Source of the DNA: Zizania palustris
Lineage: Eukaryota > Streptophyta > Magnoliopsida > Poales > Poaceae
DNA: 64,000 bases
Direction: 5' to 3'
NCBI GenBank assembly: GCA_019279435.1
Contig: JAAALK010000287.1
Coordinates: forward strand, 23,684,162-23,748,161
The notes under the pieces were generated by a model that saw only the letters and a list, made by a program, of their open reading frames with translations, was not told the DNA's origin and did not search any database. Position 1 is the first letter of the stretch. Each line of letters begins with the position of its first letter. Positions 1-14,712 of this stretch are shown piece by piece. Made by a program: the position numbers and the translations under genes.

Positions 1-991
1 TCCTCGGGTGCTTGACGACGATGGCGATCCGGCGATCTCCTTGACCAGCGGAGGCGTGGCCGAGGTAGGGACGTCCTTGCGGTCACGACGGTGGTGGAGG
101 CGCGGGCCGGGGCGGTCCGAGGCGACGGCGAGGGGCGGCCGGAGGCGAAGCAGGGGGAATGCGCTAAAAGGCGAAGTGTGGGTGCTCTGCTTGGTCTGAG
201 TGCAATTGGACGCGTGAACCGAATGCAGTGGAGGGTCGTGGTTTAAATAGGGGTACCGGTGGGGGCAGGGAGGGCGCAATTGACGGTGGCCGAGGGTTAA
301 AGCGTTTTGACACCGGCGAGCTCGGGTTGAACACGGTTCATCGAACCTGGACGCGAATCGGCCGAGTTTAATAGGGGGAAACGGTCGGCGCGTTGAGGGG
401 AATTCATTACCGGCGAGTAATTAAGGTGAGGGGGTCGGCGGGGGTGGATCCGAGGCGAGATTAGGGCTTCGGCCGGTGAGGGGGGGATTTGGGGGCGGAT
501 CTCACGGAGACGAAGGATCCGACAGGTGGGGGCCACCTGCCAGTGAGCGCGAACGAGCGAGGGAGGCGACTGACGGGTGGGGCCGTGGCGTCGGGCGCGC
601 GCGCGAGGGGAGGCATTCGGCGCCGACAGGTGGGACCAGGATGTCAGCCTAAGGCGAGCGCGGGTGATGGGCTGGGCCAGCCGGGAGAGAGAGAAGGGAG
701 GAGGAGGGCCCAATACTGTTGTAAAATATTTTCTGATTAAAAATAATTGCAGAAATTGGTTTAAAATGATAGGGCTACTTCCAAGCTTGGTAAAAATTTA
801 TAAAAATTTCTCAAAAATATATTTTAGCCTTGGGAGTTTATACAAAAAATTTCAGCTCCTGGTTTGGTCATTATCTCTATGATGTAGTTCAAAAGGGTAT
901 AAACGGGTATTAAAGGTATTTTCAGAAATAAAAAATCCAGGAAATTGAATTAAATAATATTTTTATTGTTTTGGAAATTTGGGGTGTTACA
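1..991. repeat. Right end of an LTR-like repeat (partial)
   Basis: The stretch ends with ggggtgttaca at 981-991, the typical right terminus of grass LTRs that begin TGTAACACCCC. The left part is GC-rich and the last 280 bases are AT-rich, as in the better defined solo LTR at 25190-28141, whose right end is cgggcgttaca. The left terminus lies outside the window, so neither a target duplication nor the full length can be checked. I see no convincing coding exon; the open frames here look like by-products of GC-rich sequence. Confidence 0.42.
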
Positions 992-3473
992 GAAAGTAAC
1001 AATTGTGTGAGAGCATTTTGAAACAAATCAAAATCGAGCAAGCCAAATGAAAGCAGCATTCAAAATCAATTTGTTGGCAACAGAACCTGATTTACTCACC
1101 TGGTTAGATATTTCTTCAATTTCTGACTGCAGCAGTGGAGGGGCCTGAGGTGGCGGAGAGGCCTAGGACAACGGCCTCGGTGGACGACGACGGAAGGGCC
1201 GGGGTGGCATCGGACAACACGATGAAGATGGAGAAGCATCTACCGTGGTCGTAGAGGAATCCGCACACCTCATTGTCCTATGGTTCACATTGGAGCTGCA
1301 ACTCTGCTGCTCCTGTCGCGGCGGGCCTCCGCGGCCGCACTCACCACCAGCTCGTCCACCAACGCGCCTTCGTCCTAGCTCAGCGCTGCACCGATGCGCC
1401 CGCCGCTGTTCCCGACCGCCGCTAGTGAGCACGAAGATCCTGAGGCGGAACACATCTCCTGGCTAGTAATGGGTGGCGAGGGTGGCGGTGGAGCGGCAAC
1501 CGTATCCTGCGGACATCGCGGGCATGGGCCACGGCGTCGCAAGGCATGGCGTCGGGGTGGGGATCGGGTGAGAGGAACTGGGGCTGCGACGAAGGCGCGT
1601 CGTCGCCCTAGATGTAGAGGCCGTCGAGGCGGCGGGCGACGGTGGTCTCGCTGGCCAGTGTGGAGGCAGATGGCGTGGGAGGAGGTTGGGGCTTGGAGGC
1701 GGACAGGAGAGGGAAGATATTGTGGAAGCAGGCTGGGCAGATGGAACGAGAAGGGGAAATCATCTTACAGATCCAGGACGCACGCTACCCAGCACCGTGT
1801 TCGCCCACGCCGCCGCGATCCTTAACGAGCCGAGATCATGGGAGAAGTAGGAGGCGGTGCCCCTTCGTGATCTGGAGGGGAGAAGGAATGGGGAGAGGTC
1901 TAGGGGCGGATGGAACAAGAGAAGAGGAGCGAGAAATCTGAGAGGATGGGGAGTGGACATCACGAGAAAGGAAGGACATGGCACACTGTTTGCCATGGCT
2001 GGACGGAGAAAAAGTAACTGACGTGACATGACACTACAACAGATTTTAATGTGGACTGTGGACACCGTACCCATACCACAATGAGAGAAAAAAGATAATG
2101 AGTGATTCCAACGCGAGGGGTGACGTGGCCAGACCAGACGGAACGAGGGAAAAGAAGACGCAAGCGAGATCTGGAACGCACAAAATTCGTCGAACAGTCG
2201 AAACAATTCTAGTGACGTGGCCTGGCCGAGAGGGCGCCCAGGCCGCCACCCTTTATGGTTTCTAAATGAATCCATGTTATATTACAGTTACCACTAGACA
2301 GGGAGGCGCCCTTTGGGCGCCCATTAAACATCTATTTCTTCAGAAGCCCCATCAAACATCTATTTTCGTATAAATTCATTTTCATATAAGAACTATATTT
2401 TGGTAGCAATTTTTTTCACAGATAGGAATCATTTCAAAGAGGATAGCAATTTGTGATTATAATTACTGCAAACATTCAAAAGTACAATCATCTTAGTATG
2501 CTGATGATTCTGAACATTGCATTAGAAATATGATCATTATAACCTCACATAACAATTGGAGCCTATCATGTGTCACTCCTTGGTGTCTCATTTCCTATAT
2601 AGATAGCATTACTCTCAATCAATATTCCATGTTTCAAATTGAGAAGTGTGAGACAGGGAACAATTCGAGATACCAAGAAAAAATGTACATAGGTAAACTC
2701 ACTAAAGACATGTCGACATAGTAGTTCACATATTCAAAAGACATGGATAGAGGGATGAATGGAAGAACTATTCCTCTTCTTGAAGTAGTTTTGTTGCCGC
2801 CAGTGGACATGAGTTATGAAACTCCATTGGCTTAATCTCATCTCTCTCATTTCCTCTCAAATAATCAGAGTAATAATCCTCAATTTAAAAAATGTCATTT
2901 TATAAAATTTAATCATGATTACCAGTCAGACTTGCTTACTGTAATTGGCACCATTTGATTTTGTGCTGCCATTTCTTACCGCTTGTCTTGCACCTTCATT
3001 GCAGTTTCTTCAGATATTACAGCTTGTGGTTTGCTCAAAGCTAACAATCAAAGAATCAACAAATGATGTATTGGTCCAAAAATAATGAACAGAAAAGCAT
3101 TATAGAATTTTATAACCATTTCTCGAGTGCTCACAACACACAAGCATAACTACATAAGCAATCTAAACATCACTCATCCGAAGCTACACATAATCGATAG
3201 ATACAGCTCAGGAAGTTGCTTTGCTCCAGTTGTAATATCGAACCATAGAATAAGTATCCCTGACATGGATTGGGAATTACACCTACTTATGTATCAAGGA
3301 TTCAAGGGCAACAAAGCTAACATCTGGATCAATCAAACAATTACTAACGGAATGTTACCTATACTAATTGTCCCCGATGTCCATTAGTCAAATTATAGAA
3401 CCGAATTGCTCCAAAATAGCAAAACAACAAGGCATATCACAAGCAACGAGATGCATGGGTGTGAGATTAGCAC
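992..3473. other. Gene-poor interval, probably intron/3' flank of the phosphatase exon
   Basis: The segment 1130-1990 is GC-rich and has open frames on both strands, but none has a recognisable domain or splice pattern. From 2280 to 3470 the DNA is AT-rich. Read on the - strand it would be the intron after the phosphatase-like exon at 3474-3692. No second exon of that family (nucleotide-binding DSP core with the HCxxGxxR loop) was found here on either strand. Confidence 0.4.
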
Positions 3474-3692
3474 CTGGTCGATGCAATCCCACCATCGGAA
3501 CTCCACCTCAAACCGGTTGCGGAGGACGTGGTAGAGCAGCGTCGGGTAGAACAGGACCCTCGCGCCAGCGCCGATGAGCGCGCGCTTCGCCCTCAATCGC
3601 GCAATAGTGACCACCTCACCCCTGCCCTTGCCACTCGCCTCCTCCCTCTCATCCGGCCCCTCGGCGCCATCCCGTAGCTCCTTGATCCTCAT
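3474..3692 (-). pseudogene. Orphan first exon of a PTPMT1-like dual-specificity phosphatase
   Basis: The - strand frame starts MRIKEL at 3692 and runs 73 codons to CAG at 3474, where a good splice donor (GTGCTA) follows. The C-terminal part reads GARVLFYPTLLYHVLRNR and then FRWWDCIDQ. From knowledge of the family, this matches the N-terminal region of plant PTPMT1-like dual-specificity phosphatases, in which this region precedes the catalytic domain and contains a hydrophobic targeting or membrane-associated segment. Upstream in-frame codons would allow a start 8 codons earlier, but MRIKEL is the family-like start. No catalytic exon with HCxxGxxR was found in the 3.4 kb to its left, so the gene either has a very long first intron leaving the window or is a fragment. 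The missing rest makes me call it a fragment; the family assignment is from pattern memory. Confidence 0.55.
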
Positions 3693-5200
3693 GGCCGCGC
3701 CAACCGAGCGCCTCAAACCCTAGAAGACAACACGAGGAACTTGTGTTGAGCAGGAACTCCACACCCGCGGGGTGTCACAGGAACTCGCCAATGTTGCCGC
3801 CGCCATTCTCCAGCCTAGTCCTCTCCCGGTGCCTCGCCAACAGTCGAGCCTGCTTGCTCCCATCCCTCCTCGGCACCAGCTGCCTCTCCCCATCCCCTCC
3901 TCCTCTGCCATTGTCAGCCTCCGCATTCCCGCTCGCTGTCGCAACTCGCCATGACCCTACACTGCACTTCTTCCTCCTCTCGGCCTGGTTGTTGCATGGA
4001 TCGGCCGCGACAACAACCACCCCTGCCACTGGTAGGATGCTGTGCGGGCGGATGGTGGAGGGGGCCAGGCATCACCGAAGCTAGGAGATAGGTGGTGTGA
4101 GGGAAGGGTGCTGGATCTGAGGTGGTGCGGGGAGAGGACACGGGCAGGCGGCGGTGGTGTGTTGAGACGAGGGTGCGAGCGGCTAGGTTAGGTATGGGGG
4201 ATGGAGAAAGACGAATGAGGCATGTGGCACGCGAGGGCAAGGTCCCAGCGACTTGGAACTTTTTGCGAATCCCCCTGTATTTTCTATTTTTAGAGCGCGC
4301 ATCAAATTTTTGAATTTTCTTTCCTTCGCGTACAAAATACCTGGAAATGAGGGTTCAGACATAAAAAATGCAAGACAGTGGAGAGTATGGCGGTGGTCCT
4401 CCACGCAATTGGCTACAAACATGGGGGTTTTTCTGCCAAATTTCGAGCTCAGGCAGGTGACAGCGTGGCGGCGTGCAGTGGTGGCCACGCCGCCCAAAAT
4501 TCCCTGGGAGCAGCAATGGGCAGGAGGTTTAAATATATCTAATGAGCTGCATGCCTGCATGTCTGTAAAACCGTGTGATTGTTAATTCTGTAGGTTGAAT
4601 TTAGATCTATTTTTCTTTCAGAATACACCACGCGGTCGGCGGTACGCATCCGGTCAAGACGGCGTCACGGCGACGTCAAAGATGGCGAGCAACCGACGGC
4701 CGGCCGGCCGGCGCGGCCAACCTCTCCAGGCCACAGCCCGGGGATCGGCAACAAGGCCACCGGGAACGTCCGTTGAGATACACGACGGCGGTTGCGGACA
4801 CACTGACACTGTGCTACAAATAGCCTTCTGCTGCATGCATGCACGCACATTGTTTGTTTCTCAGCTTGTTATATGTGTGTTGTGAAATTTTCCTTTCACA
4901 TAAACAATAAAGTTTCTAAGGTTGTACATTTTTTTATGTTTGTGCAGTGTATGTATGGAATTGAATAGAGGTAGTGAGGTACAGTAGGTATAACGTGTTC
5001 GTGCTTATGCATATGCATGTGTGTTAGATCTTCGGATTCTAATTATTGGACCGATTCTAATTTTTAATTCTCTCTAAAAATAATTATGTGATGAATTAAA
5101 TTCATATATGAAATTGTTTAGTTGAATGACTATATTTTAATTCTAAAAATGATGATATCAAGGTGGTGATTAGATATATAATGGAAGTGCATTGCCTTCG
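3693..5200. other. Interval without a supported gene
   Basis: Bases 3693-4240 are GC-rich and could be 5' flank or UTR of the - strand phosphatase exon. Several overlapping open frames exist on both strands, none with a recognisable motif. From 4250 to 5200 the DNA becomes AT-rich with no gene-like pattern. Confidence 0.4.
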
Positions 5201-5235
5201 AACCCGATGACCTCATTGACTCTAGTAAACAAAAA

Positions 5236-5700
5236 TTAGGATTTATATTGGTTTATACCTTTTGAAGAATAATAGTCTTACGTCCAGTATTTTAGATGTA
5301 TTATGTGGTATCTAAGCTTATACAACACGATTAAGCTATGAAAGCTTAAGGCGTCGAAACCAAAAGGAATAAGATGCTACTATGGGTGCCTTGTCCCCTT
5401 AATATACTCAAGGGGTGAGCCCAACGACATATGACTCTATCCTAAGTCGGACTCTTGAATATCTATAATTGCAACTCGGGTGCTGATTTCTTAATTATAA
5501 GGATTATGGTATGCATATATCTCTTCATGCCATATCTACGGCTCGTTTCCTGATAAGGTCTTAATTTTCCTTATCAGAACCTAATCCCCCTTCATGGGCC
5601 ATACCGGACTACAATGTTGGACTTGGTCTTCTCTCAGTCCACACTGATAAGCCCAACACGGGTACCTGAAGGTCACATACCTGACATATGGTTTGCCTTG
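5236..5700. repeat. Dispersed retroelement-type repeat, copy 1
   Basis: Two blocks are shared with 54.8-55.5 kb. The block near 5236 (ggatttatattggtttatac) corresponds in direct orientation to about 55364 (ggatttatactggttcatgc), with further similarity through the 'ttacatccaatatattg' type sequence. The block at 5440-5700, including ttaattataaggattatggt and gataagcccaac, corresponds in inverted orientation to about 54830-55140. Such text is typical of noncoding parts of LTR elements, but the family cannot be assigned here. No coding capacity is seen. Confidence 0.45.
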
Positions 5701-6350
5701 AACCATTTGAAATTATATGAACAAAAATAAACAAATAATATGAATTATTAATCACATTACTTATATTATATCAAAATGGTATGCAACTATATCAATCATG
5801 TATAAATATTTCTATGGATATTTTAATTTTTGTTTATTGGTGAGAAATAAGATTTCATCTTATTCTCTTCGAAGAGACTAAAAATAGAATTAATTATCCT
5901 AAATTCTAACCTAAATTCTTTTTGTGTTTACCTATGTTGGAGTATTAGTCAATTTTACGATTAATTTACGAATAAGATTAATCATGGTATCCGCAAATAC
6001 TCGCATGACCAGAAACGCAATAACCATGATTTCGCAAAGAATGATTAAAATCTGTATAGAAAAATAGCACACATATTGTACGATGGTCAAGGATAAAGTT
6101 GCGGTCGGTATAGAGACGCTTTTCTTGGTGTCGGATCATAGCACTCGACGACGACCGACGAAAGATGTAGATGGAAGGCGCACCATGATGACGGAAAACC
6201 TTATTCGCCCTCTCTCGGTGCAGTATCACAAGGGCGACAGATTTCGGAGACCTGCTCTCCTATTCTCGGTGCACGCCAACAAAAAGAATGGAGTAGACTA
6301 CGGTGGCAACACAACAGAGAGAAGAGACAAAATGAAGGAAAAATTACTCA

Positions 6351-6469
6351 CGTGCCATTATAATTTTCAAAAATTGTCTACATGCCACTGTCAGTGACTG
6401 TGGAGGCCCCCATCTGTCAGTCACACACCAATGGCATATTAGCAAACCATGAAAATTATAATGGCACAG
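6351..6469. repeat. Fold-back (MITE-like) element
   Basis: The left arm at 6351-6390 begins cgtgccattataattttca. The right arm at 6429-6469 ends tgaaaattataatggcacag, its near-perfect reverse complement. The arms surround about 40 bases. The flanks are AT-rich. No target duplication was established. Confidence 0.5.
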
Positions 6470-6929
6470 AAAAAATTAACCCCAAAATGAAACCCTAGCG
6501 TGGTTATGTTGTTTTTCTCATACATATGATTCGACCAGATCTACGGGTATTTATATGGAAGCAATTAGATCTCGTGTCGTGATAATGATCTCAATCAAGC
6601 CGGTTTCCATATAACCATATCCCCTAGACTTCGTCATGTTCTCAAAGAATCAGAACAGGAAAAGGAAAGACTACTTCCCCACAAGGCAAGCAGTCAGATT
6701 CCGGGAATATGTGGTCGGGCAAGCCGACCCCAACTCCCGAGTCTTGACTCAGATCAAGCATTCGGGAAGTGATGACCTCCGACCTCCGAGTCCCTAGCTC
6801 GAGTCTGGCACTCAGTAGTGCCGAGTTCGATACCCGACCACTCGGTATTCCTTTTCTTGGCATGGGCCTTTGAGATTTATTTAGGAATTTTTGAAATATT
6901 CATATAGGTCTAACCTAAAATTCTAGCAA

Positions 6930-8340
6930 CCTATTTGACATGATTTATATACAACCGGCCTCAACCCTCAAGAATCATGCCTTAAAAGACATGTACATGT
7001 TTATAGCAAAAAATGGTATTAATGGTCAAAATAGGCAAAATATCGAAGTTGGTGTTTTTTTGACCGAAAATATGTCAAATCTGGCACAGGCCGGTCTGAC
7101 CGGCCATAGTAGGTCAGTCCGACCGGCCATGTAGGCCGGGTCAGATCGGCCCAATGGGTCCGGTTAGACCGGCCTAAAACTGAAAATTAGAGATAAAGGG
7201 GGATTCGGGCTGTTTTTATCCAAATCATATCCAAACTGATTTTTGGTCGACTCCTACTCAAATTTTGTGTCAGGATACACCAGACCAACCCCTATAAATA
7301 TAGGGGCAAGGCCGATTCAAGGGGCATCTCCATAGATCAACTCAAAACCCTAGTTTTGAATCGCATTACTTTTCATCTACCTTTCGCATTGGTTCGTCCA
7401 TCTTCGTGGGTTTGCGCTGGAAGCCCTCCGTCCGTCGCGTCCGTAATCACGATATTCCTTGCTGGTTCGCTTGTGAACCTCCCGTTAATCCACATAACGG
7501 ATTGCTATCTCTTTTTATCGGTTTTATTTGGCTACACTCGACAATTCGGCTTCTTAGTCGAATTGTGTTTGATCTTTCACTGTTTTTGCAGAGCAATTGT
7601 CTTTATAATCTTCGCCAAGGAGTTTGGGGGCAATTGGATTCCATCTATAAGGGTGGTCGAAGCCGAGCAGATTGGATCTGTTACTGCCGGTCTGACCGAC
7701 GGTATAGGGCCGGTCCGACCGATGCCCTCGTCACACCGTTGTCAGCAACGGCCAGTCTTACTGACGAGCCTTCACCGGTCCGACCGGGCCCCTTTGCTAT
7801 GTCGAAGCTTCTCTGCACCAAAGCCTCGCGTGCCGAAGCCCTCCGCTGAAGCCCTCCGCATTCAAGCCCGAAGTCATGTACGTCTTCGATCCGACCGAGG
7901 TGCCATCGTCGGTCCGACCAGGTGGCTCCGAACGGTCGCACCGAGGCCCCCTTCGCTTTGCACCGAGGGTTGCATTCGAACCCCCCTTTGGGGTATTTTG
8001 ACACTTCACACCCTCGGTCTGACCGAAGCTATACCTCCGGTCCGACCGTGCTAACATGCCGAAGGTACCTTCGGGACCCTTCGGGCCAATTTGCTGCCGT
8101 AGTTCAGAATAGGCTCCGAATAGGCCGATTTCAGGTATTTATATTATTTTTGTCTATCTTACTTTATTACTAAAACTTTTGGCCAATTGGATTTAAATTG
8201 CTAATTATTTATCTGATTGCCTGGCGACTCCACCATTCTTTATCACTACTAAGGATATTCGGAACGTGACGTCGGTATCCTCGCGGTGCTTTTGGATGTC
8301 GAACTGACCCAAGTGCGGGGGCGCATTTTAACGTCAACAG
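6930..8340 (+). repeat. Ty3/gypsy-like LTR and primer-binding region (remnant)
   Basis: A TATA-like motif, cccctataaatatagggg, lies at about 7290-7307. The sequence is full of short GGTCNGACCGG-type units (for example near 7090, 7130, 7690, 7770 and 8020). Around 8219-8236 tggcgactccaccattc resembles the start of the untranslated leader and tRNA-type primer-binding site of grass gypsy elements such as RIRE2/Dasheng. After about 8340 the LINE sequence takes over, so gag and pol are absent. The left edge is uncertain and was placed only by the change of composition. A long frame at 7356-8054 has no known domain and probably arises from the repeat. Confidence 0.42.
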
Positions 8341-8429
8341 TACATAACTGTGTTCTCACAAATGCATACACTGCCATATGTGTGACTTTACCTAAAAAAT
8401 TTCTTTCATGTTTTGTACTTAAAGTATAC

Positions 8430-10840
8430 ATGCATTCTCCTTTCCTCTTCTACCTAGCAATCGCCCCCTACAGAGGATTCTCCAGATGGCCATGGACCCA
8501 AGACTACTACAACCAATCCTAAATGGTGGCCTAGAGTCTATTTGTCCACCCTTTACATGGACAATGTGGTTATCTTCTCTTACCTTACAAAGGAGGACAT
8601 TACCAATATGTCCTTCATCCTACTAAATTTCAGGATAGCGATTGGCCTGGTAGTCAATACATCCAAGAGCCAGGCAGTGCCAATCTGCTACGACGATCTA
8701 GACCTTGCCAACATCCTGCATTACCTCCCTATATTTGTGACATCGTTCCCCTCAAAATACCTTGGGATGTCCTTCACCATGAAGTGCATGCGCCTCTCAG
8801 ACCTTCAGTTTATTGATGATAAGATCATGAGTCAACTTTCAGCCTAACGGAGAAAATGTTCTCTCACAGCAAGCGAGTCACCCTTGTGAAATCTATGCTC
8901 TCCTAGACACCCCACCTAGTTCCTGTCAGCAATCAGAGCGCCAAAATTCTTACTCTCCAGCATTAGGGATAGCAGTTGTACCCGATTACCTATTTACCCA
9001 TGGGTAAAAAACTTATTAAGACCAGATTTGTTATCAATATTATACCTGATGGGTAAATAAGTACGGATATAAGTATTGACTACTCATACCTATTTCACCA
9101 ATTTACCCGTGAGTATATAAATCTATCTCAAACCCTAGCATCACTCTTCCTCCCTCACCAGCCACCACTTGCCTAATTACCCCTGATCCTAATCCAGCAC
9201 CCCTCTCTGGCTCTGCTTGTGACCCTGCCTCCTCTTGTGACCCTGCCTCCTCTTGTGACATGCTCTCATAGCGTACGCCTTGGCCTGTGGCGTGCTCCTT
9301 GGCCTATAGTGATCTCCTACTACGTTCTCCTAGATCCAACACATCGCCTCTTTGCCACAATCGACCCTCACCATGACGTGCCAGATCCAGCATGTCACCT
9401 CTCCACTGTGGCCGCCCCCCCTCCCCATGGCCGCCTCACCTCAGCCCGCCCTCACCGTGGATAGCCCCCACCATGACAAACCCTGCCTCGACCCACCCTC
9501 ATCGTCGGCAACCTTGCCATGTGGTTGTTCGCCATGGGAACCCACGAGTCATCGCTCCCTTTGGTCGGTCTCAAGCCCCCAACGATCAGTGTTGGCCCTA
9601 GCAACAACCCCCGCTCCTCTCTCGTCTCTCCCTCTCTAGTAGATCCTTATACCCGTGGGTGGTGGATATGAACACAATCTTTTACCCATCGGGCAAACGA
9701 GTACGGATATGAGTATGCAATATCCATGCCCACCATACCTAACTGCCATCCTTATCCAACATCGATAGATAAAAAGAGGTGGCATTTCCTGTGAGATAAC
9801 ACTGACAACCTTTTAGTGGGAAAAAGCAAAGTGAGTTGATCGACTGTCTACAAGCCTTGAGAGCTGGGTGGCCTTGGAGTCCTCGATCTCCACCATTTTG
9901 CACACATGCTCTGGCTGCGTTTGGCTTTGGTAGGAATGGCACTCTGCGACAAAACTGTAGATGGGGAAGGAAATGACATGCGATGAGACTAACATACAGC
10001 TTTTCATGGCCCTAACGACAATCCACATGGACAACGGAAAAAATACAATTCTAGGACTCCCCATGGCTTCATGGATGATGCCTAATGGACATTGTGTCAG
10101 TCATCTAGTGGGCTACTAGGCAAAAGAACATAATAGTTTCCGCAACCCTGCTAAGCAACTAATAGGGCCTTGACCTAGATTCTTCTGGCCAACTCATCTT
10201 GAGTCAAGCCTTAGATGAATTCGCCAACATATGGAAGAATACCTCCTCTGTGCAGCTCCAAGTAGAGACTGCTGATGAGATCATACGGACGACACACAAC
10301 TAGGTACTTTCTCAACCAGTTCCGCATATCGTGCATAATTCAATGGCTCAACTGGCTCCACTTTTGTAAAGTTCATTTGGAAGGCTTGGGCACCTCTGAA
10401 ATGCAATTCTTTTGCTTGGCTTGCCATCCAAAACATGCTTTGGACCTCCGATAGCTTAGCTCACTAGAGTTAGCCACACTAGTAGGTTTGTATTCTCTAC
10501 AAGTAGGAGCCAAAAATCACGTGCCACCTCTTTGGAAGTTATAGATTCTCTAGGAATCTTCAGTTTAGTATGACGGACTAGTATGGATTCTCATCACTAA
10601 TAAAAGAGGAGCCAAGATATTCGCCCTATCCAACAAGCATCCATACCTAGTGGGAAATCATTGTCTTAAATTAGGGCAACCAAATAAAGAAAACTATTTC
10701 TTCTCTTCTGATTCTAGTGACACGGGGAATTTGAAAAGAAAGAAATGCTATAATCTTTCGGCATGTCAAAACCGGAGCCTCCGTGATTCTTCAGCAAATC
10801 AAGGAAGAGGCGAGAGTCTGGACCAAAGCATATGAGCCCT
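8430..10840 (+). mobile_element. Decayed LINE (non-LTR retrotransposon) ORF2
   Basis: The remains run in several frames. Near 8440-8540 is the RT segment resembling 'LFYLAIAP..QRILQMA'. At 8542-8847 follows an RT core in which the usual YADD is replaced by YMDN, followed by KSQAVPI and FPSKYLGMSF, which are typical of plant LINE reverse transcriptases. After the hAT insertion (8964-9754) the text resumes with IDR..RGG, then at 10370-10460 FIWKAW.PLKCNSFAWLAI, the zf-RVT type region, and near 10765-10830 a C-terminal block resembling ILQQIKEEARVWTKAYE. Frameshifts and stops are frequent, so the element is dead. No endonuclease domain is seen; it is probably 5'-truncated, as LINEs often are. 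The assignment rests on family motifs. Confidence 0.8.
8964..9754. mobile_element. Non-autonomous hAT element inserted in the LINE
   Basis: The element begins tagggatagcagtt and ends aactgccatcctta, short imperfect terminal inverted repeats with the YAGGG start of the hAT superfamily. It is flanked by tccagcat (8956-8963) and tccaacat (9755-9762), an 8-bp target duplication with one mismatch. Removing it rejoins the LINE reading. Both ends contain 'acccatgggtaaa / gggtaaa..agtacggatat' sequence in inverted orientation. The middle (about 9120-9640) is a GC-rich stretch with an 18-bp tandem unit (gtgaccctgcctcctctt) near 9218-9257. It may be captured DNA, but no protein was recognised and no transposase is present. 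Confidence 0.72.
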
Positions 10841-11103
10841 CCTACCTAGCCCTTTTTGCCTAATTTGCCATCCCCCTACTTCTCGTCTCTATTTTTCTTC
10901 AGTAAATCTCGAATTTCCTAATCTAATATACTCGGCAGTCCTCTTTCCGTTCTTTAAAAAAATACATATCATATAAACTGTTATATCTAGACACTCAACT
11001 AGTTTCATGAAGCAAATTGTTTGACAGCTCTGCTCTCACTGAAGCAATACAGAAGCTAGCTGCGAAATCCGAGCCACGATAAAACCTTGTGTTTATATAA
11101 AAA
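10841..11103. other. LINE 3' flank, no gene seen
   Basis: AT-rich sequence follows the last LINE-like codons. No feature is supported. Confidence 0.4.
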
Positions 11104-11256
11104 GGTTATTTTACGGTTCTCAAAGAGGTACAGAGGTACCACATTTTTAGTGTTAATTTTGGTACCTCTTAGTACCTCTTGTGTCAAAAGATACTAAAAT
11201 TAATACTGAAAAATGTGGTACCTCTTGTTACCTTCTCAAGGATCATAAAATAACCC
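11104..11256. repeat. GGTACC-type fold-back element, copy 1
   Basis: The arms ggttattttacggttctcaa (11104-11123) and the reverse-complementary right arm ending ataaaataacc pair around a core in which taccacatttttagtgttaa is mirrored by ttaatactgaaaaatgtggta. The same core occurs at 43379-43530. No coding capacity. Confidence 0.6.
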
Positions 11257-13815
<2,559 letters not shown>

Positions 13816-13989
13816 ACTAGGCCGATGTCGCCTATGCCGATCCATGTTTATCCCGGCAAGCGGCACGAGGAGTTTACTGGTGGTGGCATGGCGGGTTAAC
13901 AAGTACTAGTGTCTCGTAAATGCCACATGATCACCTATCCTGTAATGAGACCAAAACTTCTGTGGAGTGCAACACAAAACTCAAGATCA

Positions 13990-14712
13990 TGGCGTTTGGA
14001 AGCACAGTTTTTCAAAACCACAGTATTTCAAATACCACAGTATTTCAAAGCCATGACATAAGCTCAGTTTTAAATACCACAGTTTTTAAATACCACAGTA
14101 TCCAATACATAGAGGTGTTTGGGAACACAGTTAGTACGAGCGTCTGTCCATTGTGCTCTTGTCTCTCTGGCACCTAAATGTTGACAATAAGCAAGAACTT
14201 TGATTGGCGCAGCACTAAAACATGCGATAACTGAAATAGGACGGTAGGAAGAAGAGAACTGTACCCCTTTTGCCGAGCTTCGAATCCTGGGCACCGACAG
14301 CAGGCGGAGACGACAACATCGCGTGAAGGGGCTCCTGGTCGTCGGTCTCCTGGGCGCCGGTGTCCTGGTCGTTGGCCTCCCAGGCGGGCGATGGGCAGCC
14401 GGGCTCCCAGGCGGGCGGCGGGATTGAGCAGGCGGCGCTCCTGTGCGGAAGGCGCGGGGAAGCTGGACCGCCGCGAGAAAAGAGCCCGAGCGCTGCCAGC
14501 TGTGCGCGCGCTTTGTTTGTGGAGAAAAACTGAGGTCGGGACCCAAGTTTACAAAACTTTGAAACAACTTCAGTATTGACAATACTTTGGTTTAGAATAC
14601 AGAGATTTTACCTCTATTCCCAAACACCCTTCTGTAAAATATACTATGGTATTCTCAAATACCACAGTATTGCTCCAATACTTTAGAAAAACTGGGCTCC
14701 CAAACACCCCCT
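13990..14712. mobile_element. TIR element with GC-rich internal cargo
   Basis: The left end ggcgtttggaagcacagttt is mirrored by the right end aaactgggctcccaaacacc. The similarity extends through repeated ataccacagtattt units on both sides (13990-14110 and 14630-14712). The middle part, about 14260-14520, is strongly GC-rich and unlike the AT-rich arms, as if foreign sequence had been captured. No protein family was recognised and no transposase is present. The target duplication is not clear, so the superfamily is left open. Confidence 0.55.

Noticed and set aside
1163..1941. Several overlapping ORFs on both strands
   Set aside because: GC-rich chance frames without motifs or splice structure.
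7356..8054. 232-codon + strand ORF
   Set aside because: It is composed largely of GGTCNGACC-type repeat units of an LTR-like region and no protein family is seen.
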